DNA from: Candidatus Poribacteria bacterium
GTDB taxonomy: Bacteria; Poribacteria; WGA-4E; UBA9662
Reading direction: 5' to 3'
Length of the DNA stretch: 37,789 nt
Assembly (NCBI GenBank): GCA_002709695.1
Contig: PAQF01000045.1
Location: 1 to 37,789 of the forward strand
The notes beneath the pieces are model-generated. The model made no database searches. It had not been told where the DNA came from and saw only the letters and a list, made by a program, of their open reading frames with translations. A program made the position numbers and the translations under genes. This document shows positions 29,201 through 37,526 of the stretch, in pieces (position 1 is the first letter of the stretch; each line of letters begins with the position of its first letter).

Positions 29201-32200
29201 AATTAACCGGCCAATCAACACACGAGCCCGTTCAACCAAGTCACGGTTATCAGTAGCCAAACCGCCAGCTTTCTTAATATAATCTATGGCATAGGCAACT
29301 GCTAAAAGGTCGCTACCAGCATCGCTTGGCACAGGCATAATTCGTTGATAAAAAGGCCTAATGGCCCGACTTGAATAGAAATGGTTCATCGCCAAATCAT
29401 AAATCATTCGCTCAATACTTTGACCTAGACTGATCGAGAGTTTTTTTCTTCTGTAAGTTCGGTCTTTGGGTATTTCTAGAAATATGGTCTGGTTGTGACT
29501 ACCAGTACCAGACTTGGTATCAGTGTATTCCATACCCCACGGCTGTATGGGGATTTGGCGGCGTATGCCATCTGATATATTATCTGCCTTTGCTGTAACT
29601 TCAACAATAAGCTGATCTTCAGTAGGAACAGTAATGGGATCGAAAATAAAGTCGATGACATCCGAAACCTGAATCTGCACTGACTTCGCATAAGCCTGAC
29701 TGTTAACTTTCAGATGAACCGTAACTCGACCATTAAAGTCGGTTAAATTATGGATTTGTGCATTAATTCGCAACTGGTCACCTTCAGTCACTATCGATGG
29801 CAATTTTAGGTCAAGAAAGAAATCTTTTTTGGTAATGGCACCAACTTTAACCTGATCAACTAGTGTATCCATGGAACAACCATATACTGTCAACCGCCAT
29901 TTGGTTGTTTTTTCTGGCATCGGCACCTGTACCATGGCTCGCCCACGATCATCGGTTACAACAGATCCAATCCAGTATCCAACACCGCCAAATTCGTTTC
30001 GGAGCCGAGGCAACTCTCCCAGAGCTCTAGATCCACGATCAAACATCAGCCTATTAGAATGGGAAACTGCCGCTGCAGGTTTTCGGGCACGGGCATTATC
30101 CCTGACAGCATCCTCTTCGCTCAAAAGACCAAGTTGTGCAGAATACGATTTCACAGGTGCCTGCCTTTTACCCAATGCTCGCGCTCCAGGCATTTTCTCG
30201 AACTCTCTGAGCTTCTCTCTCGCGTTCTTGTCAGCACCAAGCCGCTTTTCTTCCTCCTGTATTTCCTTGATAACTGGACGAGTTAAGGGAGTATAACGAA
30301 ACTTGCAGCTGGAAACGGTACGCATGGCGTTTTCACGCCGTATACCAGCTTGGAAGAACTCTATAACCGGCATCAATCTATCAGGAAAAAGGGCGAAAAC
30401 AGCTTCCTCAACAAGTGCTAATGAAAATTCCGCCCGAACCGGTTTATCAAGCTGGTCTGTCGCCAAAATCTCAATATTAGCCACGTTGCCAGGTGCATAG
30501 ACGGGTATGGGGTCGAATCCGCCTTCCTGACGGCGCATAGTAATCTTCAACTGACGTTCAACAGTAAACTCTTTTTGTGTTGACAACAACTTTTGTTGAT
30601 CAATTGCCGAAACTGACAAGTAGAAATTTGGGAAGTATGAGTGACCAATTCGAAGTTGAATATGATTCCAGCCGGATTTCAAAAGTAACACCTGATAGGA
30701 TATCACTGCATCACCTTCAAAAGTAATCAAGGCCAGATTTTCCTCCAGCCGAGAGTGGATACGTACCATTTCCTCTGCCCCCACCTGCGTTGTCAGTTTA
30801 TCAGCAAAGATACGTAGCTTAATCTGATCAGTATCATCAGATACAATTACCTTTCCGGTGCTGACAACCGGTTGATCAAATTGGTCAGTCCCTCTAGTCC
30901 GAATCAGGTAATTCCCACCACGGTTAAGTGTTAACTGGATTTTACTTTGTCCTGTCCGTTGATCCGTTTCAACTTTTAGTGTTTCTACCAGCACGGTCGC
31001 TAGTTGTTGAGACGTTTTTACCCATGGGATTTTGTGAAGCACCGGATGGTCTGGCGAATCAGTTTTTCGCAGGACATCAACCTCCAACAACTGTCCTATC
31101 GGATTACCGTTGGCATCCACGGTGGTTATTTTTACCTCTAGTGGTTCTCCCGACAGCGAAACTTCAGCCAATGGTGCAATCTGAATCGAAAATCCAAGTT
31201 TTGCCAGAAAAACTGACGTAGCAACCACCACATTTTCACCTTCAATTGTCCCATTGAAACTAAGTGTTGAGCCTGGTAACTGGAGCGAAGTATCAAAAGT
31301 AATCTTGAGCTTACCTTGATCATCAGTTAGTTCCGTAAAGGTTTGACCATCTGGTAGAACATAACGAATAAGGGCTGACTTTACTGGCTGGCCATAATAA
31401 TAGCTCGCAGTAAAAGTTGCTTCTACTGTTTGATGACGAAAATATACTTGATGCGGAAAATCGAGAGTTAACTGCATTTTTTCGGTTTGAAAGCGCTGCA
31501 CTACAAAATTGCCATTGAATACTTTAGACAATTTCTGATCGGCTTTAACTTCAGTAACAATAATCCGATAGTCCCCAACATTGGCGTTCTGGTCAAGTAC
31601 CATCTGAGTGGTAAATGTTCCAAACTCAGAAAGTATAACCTCTTCTTCACGCAGGGCCCGCCCTTGTGCATCAATAATACTAAGTTTGTACATTGCATCC
31701 AAATCGATGGCATAAGACCCATGCTGAACATGACGGATAATCCCTCGAATCGAAACTGTATCACCAGGACGGTAGGTAGGACGATCAGTATAAATATAGC
31801 CTCGTGGTATCAGTCCTTTACTAAACTTTAATCCAACAAGATCAAGTCGGTCAGATGCCACATCACCATCCTTGATGACGAAAACACTAACTGAATTGCT
31901 TGATCTTAACTGATGGAGTTTCTGTTGAAAAACACCATCTTCACCTGTCTTCCCTTGCAAAATGATATTTTCACCATCACTGACAAGAACTGTTGCTTCC
32001 GAGACAGCACTACGATTAATCACATCCTGAACAAAAACCAGTACCTCACTGCGCGATGCCTTAATGATAGCCTCAATGTTACTACGAATTACCATAGTTG
32101 TAGATTCAAGATCCGTGTCACTCACCTGTACAGCGTAAACACCGGCCCCTTGAATTGGAATCTCAACGTTTTGTTCCATCGGCTTATACCTTTTATAATC

Positions 32201-33967
32201 CAAAACGGGGTGTTCCCACATTTGATTAGGAGTAATTAAAGCCAAATCAAGTTTCTCAATTCCGCTGATACTATGCATTTTTCGCCAGTAGGCTTCCAGA
32301 TCAATCTTATAGAGGCGAACTTCCAGTCTTTTGATGTTTCGAAGAGAAAGATCGATTTCCGCAGGTTCATTCGTGCGAAAGGTTCGTTTAGTAGTTAATT
32401 CCAACTGTTTTTCACTCATCTGTTGGATTCGGACTTTGGCCTGATCTTGCCAATCTCCCCAAGTTAGTTTTCGGTAAGACTCCAGTGCTTTTTCAAGCTC
32501 TCCCAACTTTTGTTCATACACTTGACCAATCTGAAAAAGGGCAAATGACGATTCTGCAGTGTTCGGGTACTTACTCACCAATCTTTCCCACTCCACAATG
32601 GCCGATCGGTAATCGGCTACTGCCTCCTGATTTTTCTCAGCTTGATGGACATACATTTGACCGTAGATAACCAGTATCTGCCGTATCCGCGGATCAAGAG
32701 GATGATCCTTTTCGAATTGCTGAAACGACGCAATTGTGTCATTATAGGCCTTATCAGCCAGCAGACTGATGCCGATTTGAAACTCGGCATCGATAATCCG
32801 TTGTTGAGCTCTCGTCCAATTCGGACCATTGGGAAAATTGGCCAGATACTGCTCCCAAGACAGGATTGCTTCTGCATACTTCTTTTGTCTAAATTGAAGT
32901 TCAGCAATGTAGAAGGTTGCCGACATTTGTTGATCTAAGATATCCAAATCCCCTGATGCTACCACCAGAAAATCCTGATAAGCGGAAATAGCGTTTTCAG
33001 TTTGCTTTAGGATCCGATAGCCTTCCGCAATTTCGAACATCAACTGCTTTGACCTTGGATCTCCCGAATAAGCGTCTATAAAATCTTCCGCAGCTTTGAT
33101 ACCCAACGCCAGTTCTTGGGCCGTTTCAGGTTTAGGAAAACGATAGGTACGAGTTAGGAGAAATTTGGCATCACTGATCAAATCGATGTATCTCTCCGAT
33201 TTTAATTCTGACAATGACTCCAACAAATCGACAACACCTAACTGGGCGTTTCGATGTTGATTCTGGCTTACTTCACATTCCGCGAGATGATATTTGGCTT
33301 GATAGTATCTCTGACCAGAGCCTGCATCAAAACGGTTTAGATAAACTTGATAATCCTTGATTGCCTGTGAGAATTTTCCTGCCAATTGCATCATCCTCCC
33401 CAAACGGTATGTCAATTCATTTTTCAAGTCATCACTAATCCCTAACCCCAAAGCATGCTGATAAAGATTGTGAGCTTTATCATAATTTGGCGGAGGGGCA
33501 TCCAGATCGTTTTCATCAGGTTGGCGTGAAACCTTTTCTGCCAAATCGATGTATGCTTGCGCTATACTGGACTTCCGATCTGGCGAGAGTAAGCGTGCCA
33601 ACTCAATATTATAAATGGCCTCAGCCGCAGAGAAATCCTTGAGATCAAAATAGCATTTAGCCTTTAGAAACGTTGCTTTCTGCAACCAAATTGAATCTGG
33701 ATGGTTATTCAACAATCGCTGACAGACATCAACCGACTGTTGGAATTCTCCTTTGTAAAACGAAGCCAGCGCTTTGAGATAAATCAGAAAATCGATTTTT
33801 TGGTCAGCTATTTTGAGCAGGCTATCGATTTGATCGATGGATCGGCCAAATTGCTTTGATTGGAGAGAGGTTTGGACAACATCAAGTGATTTTTCTGTCC
33901 CTTTTTCCGCCCAAACATTCAGGACGATAACAAAAACAAGCAACAAAGGACTTGTCCGGTTGAGCAT
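26261..33967 (-). CDS. giant TPR/alpha-2-macroglobulin-like secreted protein without thioester motif
   Basis: This 2568-residue exported protein has a signal peptide at 1-20 (no lipobox Cys). A long TPR-like region (about 30-530) is followed by macroglobulin-type beta domains from about 535. These include RNIKRLEVRLYKIDLEAYW (about 540-560) and GYIYTDRPTYRPGDTVSIRG (about 722-745). The A2M core begins at FGGVGYWIGSVVTDDRGRA (about 1332) and runs through TKWRLTVYG to the alpha-helical complement-like region. Where bacterial A2M has GCxEQ, this region near residue 1545 reads RIMPVPSDAGSDLLAVAYA, so the covalent trap is absent. From about 2009 a second TPR block and another MG-like module (AEIQLKYRNIKEALVQVYQV, about 2328) repeat the N-terminal arrangement. 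GGAGG precedes the ATG. A2M-like proteins trap proteases; a non-covalent or structural role is inferred. Confidence 0.87.
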   Translation of the reverse strand: MLNRTSPLLLVFVIVLNVWAEKGTEKSLDVVQTSLQSKQFGRSIDQIDSLLKIADQKIDFLIYLKALASFYKGEFQQSVDVCQRLLNNHPDSIWLQKATFLKAKCYFDLKDFSAAEAIYNIELARLLSPDRKSSIAQAYIDLAEKVSRQPDENDLDAPPPNYDKAHNLYQHALGLGISDDLKNELTYRLGRMMQLAGKFSQAIKDYQVYLNRFDAGSGQRYYQAKYHLAECEVSQNQHRNAQLGVVDLLESLSELKSERYIDLISDAKFLLTRTYRFPKPETAQELALGIKAAEDFIDAYSGDPRSKQLMFEIAEGYRILKQTENAISAYQDFLVVASGDLDILDQQMSATFYIAELQFRQKKYAEAILSWEQYLANFPNGPNWTRAQQRIIDAEFQIGISLLADKAYNDTIASFQQFEKDHPLDPRIRQILVIYGQMYVHQAEKNQEAVADYRSAIVEWERLVSKYPNTAESSFALFQIGQVYEQKLGELEKALESYRKLTWGDWQDQAKVRIQQMSEKQLELTTKRTFRTNEPAEIDLSLRNIKRLEVRLYKIDLEAYWRKMHSISGIEKLDLALITPNQMWEHPVLDYKRYKPMEQNVEIPIQGAGVYAVQVSDTDLESTTMVIRSNIEAIIKASRSEVLVFVQDVINRSAVSEATVLVSDGENIILQGKTGEDGVFQQKLHQLRSSNSVSVFVIKDGDVASDRLDLVGLKFSKGLIPRGYIYTDRPTYRPGDTVSIRGIIRHVQHGSYAIDLDAMYKLSIIDAQGRALREEEVILSEFGTFTTQMVLDQNANVGDYRIIVTEVKADQKLSKVFNGNFVVQRFQTEKMQLTLDFPHQVYFRHQTVEATFTASYYYGQPVKSALIRYVLPDGQTFTELTDDQGKLKITFDTSLQLPGSTLSFNGTIEGENVVVATSVFLAKLGFSIQIAPLAEVSLSGEPLEVKITTVDANGNPIGQLLEVDVLRKTDSPDHPVLHKIPWVKTSQQLATVLVETLKVETDQRTGQSKIQLTLNRGGNYLIRTRGTDQFDQPVVSTGKVIVSDDTDQIKLRIFADKLTTQVGAEEMVRIHSRLEENLALITFEGDAVISYQVLLLKSGWNHIQLRIGHSYFPNFYLSVSAIDQQKLLSTQKEFTVERQLKITMRRQEGGFDPIPVYAPGNVANIEILATDQLDKPVRAEFSLALVEEAVFALFPDRLMPVIEFFQAGIRRENAMRTVSSCKFRYTPLTRPVIKEIQEEEKRLGADKNAREKLREFEKMPGARALGKRQAPVKSYSAQLGLLSEEDAVRDNARARKPAAAVSHSNRLMFDRGSRALGELPRLRNEFGGVGYWIGSVVTDDRGRAMVQVPMPEKTTKWRLTVYGCSMDTLVDQVKVGAITKKDFFLDLKLPSIVTEGDQLRINAQIHNLTDFNGRVTVHLKVNSQAYAKSVQIQVSDVIDFIFDPITVPTEDQLIVEVTAKADNISDGIRRQIPIQPWGMEYTDTKSGTGSHNQTIFLEIPKDRTYRRKKLSISLGQSIERMIYDLAMNHFYSSRAIRPFYQRIMPVPSDAGSDLLAVAYAIDYIKKAGGLATDNRDLVERARVLIGRLIPTQNRDGGWPRAKGESDSLVTAQNLWALSEAKRVGLIIEDQLLTNATKFLENAFVNANQDDESKVVILHSLSTVGKADFAYANRLYRRRHNMNYNRLAYVALTFVNLRRNQIAQELLAPVISSLTLSPKADQIIDIEAIGLTLLAIQKVDPSSAWIAKSVDFLISRRQFYGFMPYRAKGVIVAALAIFYQQTQFTSDDYRLTVFVNDHQIQFNEMKNRAANQVIEVPLGKLVDGRNKVQFQVDGRGRYTYIAMLSGFSGEIDDPKSWDEPYVVSRDYYHAPLTYNGSPIGVDSSTKLTQLSNGDRSQVSVKIKSGYQNQYLIVDEFFPAGTTLVKDSISGNFKHYEIGDGVIRLYYPPRHYINDFRYQLISYAPGVFRILPTVIRSVDQLGGMRIGSASTFTVLAPGEKSIDLYKMNDAELYTLGKSNFEDKHFSEALPLLAKLRQRNSSYQEKKVAQMLLWIYATDRYYDARKAIDTFEVLREQEPDLYIPFSKMRMVGRAYRDLGEFERASLVYNAVIDASFAKDSNISAVVQDEGQFLQSIEFMQDLWRDYPDTAITIPVYFAISQSLYEKVPLVDKLDLLISRKGLLEKTAAILRQFSTLYPINPLVDDATLSLINVLLDVEDFRQAVQLAKVGQICYPESDFLSSFQYAESLGFFSMREYDQAIASARMVANGDSDDRDLARYILGQIYHAQKDPEQAINWYNQVKLIYPDAKESIDYFEQKRVSLPEVTFKYPSEKAEIQLKYRNIKEALVQVYQVDLMKLYLRQKNLSQITQVKLAGIEPQFAENFTLGIGKDYTDKTRPIDLSLAKEGAYLVICRGDDNLFTSGLVLITPLRIEVQEDQISGRVRVNVKDENTGNYAAKVHVKAIGTENDKFISGKTDLRGVFIADGIRGQSTVIARSNENRYAFYRGTQVIGKRTGSKRKQNQFVPVLQKSTDYRMNLKMRNKKIQSSNIEQFDRMRRSSQAGVQVYKAR

Positions 33968-34017
33968 CAGAATTCCTCCGATGTAAATCCATAGCTAAGC
34001 AGGGAAGCGAATTTTTA

Positions 34018-34875
34018 TTAACATTCAACGTCTTTGCCTTCACTACCAAAGATCTCAAGCCGTGCTTCGGTAGTAATGGTAGTTGCACACGCAGGACGAT
34101 AATGAAACTGCAGAGCACGACGTTGGTCCTGTGAGAAGTTAGCCGGTGTGCCATGGTGCATTAACCCATGGAAAAAGAGACACCCTCCTGGATCTAAGGG
34201 AACCATGGTGTCGTTTTCCCCACTAACGTCGGTATCACAAATCTGCCAATCCCTTTTTTTAAAATGGGTCATCGGCTCTTTATGTGAACCAGGAACAATG
34301 TGCATACATCCATTTTCAGGTGTCGCTTGATCAAGAGCAATCCAAACCCCAACCACTATTGTCCCCAAGGGATAGTTAAAATAGGCACAATCTTGATGCC
34401 ACGGTTTCTCGGACCCAAAATCACGCGGTTTCAGCAAAGCCATATCCTGTAAGAAAAGCGGTTCATCATCCATCAAACGGGCTAACACTTGTAAAAGATC
34501 TTGATTATAAAACATAGAGCTCAGATGAGAATCATAATCGATAAAACCATGAATCTTTCGAGTAGCCTTACGTTTTTCTGATTCCGAAAACGTTGCTAGA
34601 TACTTATGTAATTTTGGTTCGATTTGCACACCATTAAAATCTGGGCACTTACCATCAATTAGATCGTAGATAGAGTGCTTTGCTAATTCTATATTGTTCT
34701 GATCGAAAGCATCATGAACTACCAAATATCCCTGATCATGGAAGAACTGAAGATCAGTATCAGTAACATTCCCAAATCCACCTTCAATTGATTCAGAAAT
34801 ATTAGTGTAATGATACAATTCTGGTGGATACGCTACCTCTTTCAGAGACTGAATAAGACCTTCATCCCAACTCAT
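34018..34875 (-). CDS. phytanoyl-CoA dioxygenase (PhyH) family Fe(II)/2-oxoglutarate oxygenase
   Basis: This 285-residue oxygenase has iron ligands His160 and Asp162 in KPWHQDCAYF and His241 in MHHGTPANFS. Arg253 in QRRALQFHY is a likely 2-oxoglutarate ligand. WIALDQATPENGCMHIVPGS is the standard family core. I chose ATG 34875 (MSWDEGLIQ) rather than an in-frame ATG at 34938 because GGGGAGG lies about 8 bases upstream. It is the first gene of the long minus-strand run and ends 50 bases before the A2M-like gene. A third PhyH gene is divergent from it, 360 bases away. Confidence 0.9.
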   Translation of the reverse strand: MSWDEGLIQSLKEVAYPPELYHYTNISESIEGGFGNVTDTDLQFFHDQGYLVVHDAFDQNNIELAKHSIYDLIDGKCPDFNGVQIEPKLHKYLATFSESEKRKATRKIHGFIDYDSHLSSMFYNQDLLQVLARLMDDEPLFLQDMALLKPRDFGSEKPWHQDCAYFNYPLGTIVVGVWIALDQATPENGCMHIVPGSHKEPMTHFKKRDWQICDTDVSGENDTMVPLDPGGCLFFHGLMHHGTPANFSQDQRRALQFHYRPACATTITTEARLEIFGSEGKDVEC

Positions 34876-35235
34876 ACTGTATACCTCCCCTAGCAGATTC
34901 AGATTCCAGATTCTAACATGGAGAACCCAGCATGTCAACGATAGGCATAATAAAGAAAATCAGCATAACAAAAGCGCATTTTCCTACTTTTTGGGCAGTC
35001 CCTGATCGTATCCATTGGCCGTGTGGCACTCACAAGAGTAAGTAGGATATAATATTTATTATGCTCGGCATTTCAACCTTAATCTACGTAGACTATAGTA
35101 AAACTAATTCGACTTCGACACAACTACAACAGAAACTTAACATAGCCAACAAGAGAAATGCCGAAAAAGCCTATAAAACCAACTTGACCATCAGCAAAGA
35201 CAAAACTTCAGGCATCACCACAAGAGGAGAATAAA
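34876..35235. other. 360-base region between two divergent PhyH genes
   Basis: A perfect TATAAT (35048-35053, plus) lies 187 bases before the downstream PhyH start, but no convincing -35 box is at the right distance. A 57-codon frame opens at ATG 35061, immediately after that box, and ends at TAA 35234, one base before the GTG of the PhyH gene. It is rich in Thr, Asn and Lys, has no ribosome binding site and resembles nothing I know. Confidence 0.4.
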
Positions 35236-36027
35236 GTGAAATCCGCCATCCGAATTTCCGATCAGCAGAAGCTACAGTTTAAAACAGACGGATATTTTGT
35301 GCTAGAAAGCGTCATCCCCGATCAATTTTTGAACCTACTTCGTGGCCAATGTCAAAGTTTTATCGATCAAATAGATGTTGAAATGGATCAGCAAGGTACT
35401 GATGTAATGGGAATTAATCATCGTAACAAAAGATATTTCGTCGCGAATTGCTTCCGGAAACAACCAGAGCTCCGTCAATTTTTATTTAGTAACATGATGG
35501 CCGAGATCTGTCGTGCCACACTCGGCGAAAACGTATACCTTTTTTGGGAACAGTACGTGGTAAAAGGCGCGAGAGAAGGAATGGCGTTTAGTTGGCATCA
35601 GGACTCAGGTTATATTGGTTACCCTGATCATAAACCCTACTTGACGTGCTGGTGTGCATTAGATGATATGTCAGAAGAAAATGGTACTGTGTATGTGATG
35701 CCTTTTTCTCATGTTGGGATTCGATCATGGGTACAACATATCCGCGATGAAGGTACAAATGACCTGATAGGTTACTTTGGGCGTGATCCCGGAATACCGG
35801 TTATTGTCCCTGCGGGCAGTATTGCGGTATTTACCAGTATCAATTTCCATTCTAGTGGCACCAATGAAACTGGTGAATTACGTCGTGCATATCTTGCACA
35901 GTATTCGGCCGAACCGCTTTTAAGTCGTGATCAGACGAGGTTATGGGGCAATGCAGAACCGTTACTTATTAATGGTAAAATGGCTGTGGGGACACCCCCT
36001 CCAAACATATCTTCTAACTTCAAATAA
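35236..36027 (+). CDS. phytanoyl-CoA dioxygenase (PhyH) family Fe(II)/2-oxoglutarate oxygenase
   Basis: This 263-residue oxygenase has iron ligands His121 and Asp123 in FSWHQDSGYIGY and His205 in NFHSSGTN. Arg216/217 in ELRRAYLAQY is a likely 2-oxoglutarate ligand. CALDDMSEENGTVYVMPFSH is the conserved core. It starts with GTG (MKSAIRIS) directly after an AGAGGAGAAT ribosome binding site. It is followed 80 bases later by a zinc-type dehydrogenase on the same strand, so a hydroxylation and an oxidation step on one substrate are possible (inference). Confidence 0.9.
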   Translation: MKSAIRISDQQKLQFKTDGYFVLESVIPDQFLNLLRGQCQSFIDQIDVEMDQQGTDVMGINHRNKRYFVANCFRKQPELRQFLFSNMMAEICRATLGENVYLFWEQYVVKGAREGMAFSWHQDSGYIGYPDHKPYLTCWCALDDMSEENGTVYVMPFSHVGIRSWVQHIRDEGTNDLIGYFGRDPGIPVIVPAGSIAVFTSINFHSSGTNETGELRRAYLAQYSAEPLLSRDQTRLWGNAEPLLINGKMAVGTPPPNISSNFK

Positions 36028-36107
36028 CAATATCAAAATTAATTGGAAAAGTATAAACTAAGCCAGACAGGACTTTAACAAAATAATCTACCACTGTAGG
36101 AAAAATC

Positions 36108-37097
36108 ATGCTCGGTGTTAAAATGTTAGGGGATGAAAAAGTTACGATCGAAGATTACCCGGAACCAATACAAAAACAAGGCGAAATTTTAATTCAGATT
36201 AAAGCGTCAGGAATCTGTGGTAGTGAGATGCACGGTTACCGAAGTCAATCTTCTCAACCATTCAATGGCGGACACGAAATGGCAGGAATCGTTATCGATG
36301 CGGGAAATTCAAAACGGTTCAAAATCGGGGACCACCTTGGCGTTCACGCTGTTTGGGGATGCGGAGATTGCCAATGGTGCGATGTAGGAAAATATACTTT
36401 TTGTGATGACCGATTAACTTGTCCCGGAACACACGCCGAAAGAATTGCGGCTCCCGAACATACCTGTCTCAAACTACCAAAGGATATTCCTTTTGATATC
36501 GGAGTACTTCTAACTGGCGATGGTTTAGGTGTCCCATATCATGTCAGCCAGCGGCTGAATACCAATCAAGGAGATGTCGTTTGCATCATTGGTGCAGGCC
36601 CAATTGGTCTTGGCAACGCAATAATTCAATCTTTCTTTGGCGCGGAGGTTGTTATTATCGACATTAATCCATACCGTCTCGCCCTAGCAAAAAAATTTGG
36701 TATCGCACACACTATCAACTCACAAGAAACCGATCCCTTAAAAGCCGTATCAGAAATTACCGAAGGGATGCTAGCAAATAAGTGCATTGAAGCTGTTGGG
36801 CACCCCGAGACATTCAGACTAGCATTAAAACTAGTGGGGAAATCTGGAACAGTAATGGTTATTGGTGAACAGGGAGACGTACCAATCAATCTCAGCGAAA
36901 ATTTGATTCGTCGAGATATTACTCTGATGGGTAGTTGGTTCTACCACTACTCAGAATACCCTTCTATGCTTAATCTATATCGGTGTGAACTACCAATTAA
37001 ACAAGTAATTACAGACCACTTCCCACTTCTGGAAGCAGAAACAGCTTTCAGTAAATTCGCTCGTGGGGAAACAGGGAAAGTCATTCTCGAACCGTAA
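36108..37097 (+). CDS. zinc-dependent alcohol/sugar dehydrogenase (MDR family)
   Basis: This 329-residue medium-chain dehydrogenase has intact zinc sites. The catalytic set is Cys37 in GICGSEMHG with His55-Glu56 in NGGHEMAG. The structural site is Cys85, Cys88, Cys91 and Cys99 in WGCGDCQWCDVGKYTFC. The nucleotide motif is GAGPIGLGNA. It resembles threonine-dehydrogenase/sorbitol-dehydrogenase-type enzymes oxidising a polyol or sugar. It follows the PhyH gene by 80 bases on the same strand. The substrate is unknown. Confidence 0.9.
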   Translation: MLGVKMLGDEKVTIEDYPEPIQKQGEILIQIKASGICGSEMHGYRSQSSQPFNGGHEMAGIVIDAGNSKRFKIGDHLGVHAVWGCGDCQWCDVGKYTFCDDRLTCPGTHAERIAAPEHTCLKLPKDIPFDIGVLLTGDGLGVPYHVSQRLNTNQGDVVCIIGAGPIGLGNAIIQSFFGAEVVIIDINPYRLALAKKFGIAHTINSQETDPLKAVSEITEGMLANKCIEAVGHPETFRLALKLVGKSGTVMVIGEQGDVPINLSENLIRRDITLMGSWFYHYSEYPSMLNLYRCELPIKQVITDHFPLLEAETAFSKFARGETGKVILEP

Positions 37098-37187
37098 AAT
37101 GCTAGACCTCAAAAATAGTTATTTCCTTTATCAACTGAAATTATTCCACATAATTCATCCGTCATTTTCCTCATTAGCAATTAACAC

Positions 37188-37216
37188 TTGACACTACCCT
37201 ACCGGGGGGTTAGTAT
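37188..37216 (+). promoter_or_regulatory. promoter-like region overlapping an RcnR/CsoR-type operator
   Basis: TTGACA (37188-37193), 17 bases and TAGTAT (37211-37216) form a sigma70-like promoter. Between the boxes lies TACCGGGGGGTTAGTA (37200-37215), close to the RcnR site I recall as TACT-G6-N-AGTA. The same segment is an imperfect inverted repeat (37193-37214, 8 of 11 pairs). It sits directly before the CsoR-family gene, fitting autoregulation. One problem: the -10 box overlaps the proposed ATG (37215), so either the start codon or the promoter assignment is off. Confidence 0.55.
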
Positions 37217-37496
37217 GACAACTAGTTCTCATAACCATACCAACACAAAACAAATCGCCAATCGGCTCTCAAAAATCGAAGGTCATGTTCGAAGCATTAA
37301 AGAGATGGTATTATCTGGGCGGGATTGTTCGGAAATCTTAATCCAAATTGCAGCCGTACAGTCAGCCTTACAAAAAACCGGGAAAGTCATTCTCGAAGAA
37401 CATCTGGAACACTGCATCGTTGAAGCAATCCAAGAAAATGACCAAAAAGAACCTCTTGATAAATTCAAAGATGCTCTGGCGAAGTTTATTCGTTAA
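37215..37496 (+). CDS. CsoR/RcnR-family metal sensor repressor, InrS-like (probable nickel)
   Basis: This 93-residue all-alpha DUF156-family DNA-binding repressor contains the family signature NRLSKIEGHVRSIKEM, which binds GC-tract operators until metal binds. The candidate metal residues are His6, Cys38 (GRDCSEIL), His63 and Cys67 (EEHLEHC). Their spacing of +32, +25 and +4 is identical to that I recall for InrS (H21, C53, H78, C82; Ni) and differs from RcnR (H3, C35, H60, H64) only at the last ligand. CsoR copper sensors share C-H-C but not the N-terminal His. I chose ATG 37215 over TTG 37188, which lies in the promoter-like element. The His-rich gene follows 30 bases later. Confidence 0.87.
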   Translation: MTTSSHNHTNTKQIANRLSKIEGHVRSIKEMVLSGRDCSEILIQIAAVQSALQKTGKVILEEHLEHCIVEAIQENDQKEPLDKFKDALAKFIR

Positions 37497-37526
37497 ACAC
37501 ACATAAGTTGAAAAGGTTGAAGAAAA

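Noticed and set aside
29871-30296. 141-codon plus-strand frame opposite the A2M-like gene
   Set aside because: It lies wholly inside the well-supported minus-strand gene, shows no family motif and has an Arg/Ser/Pro-rich composition typical of an antisense shadow.
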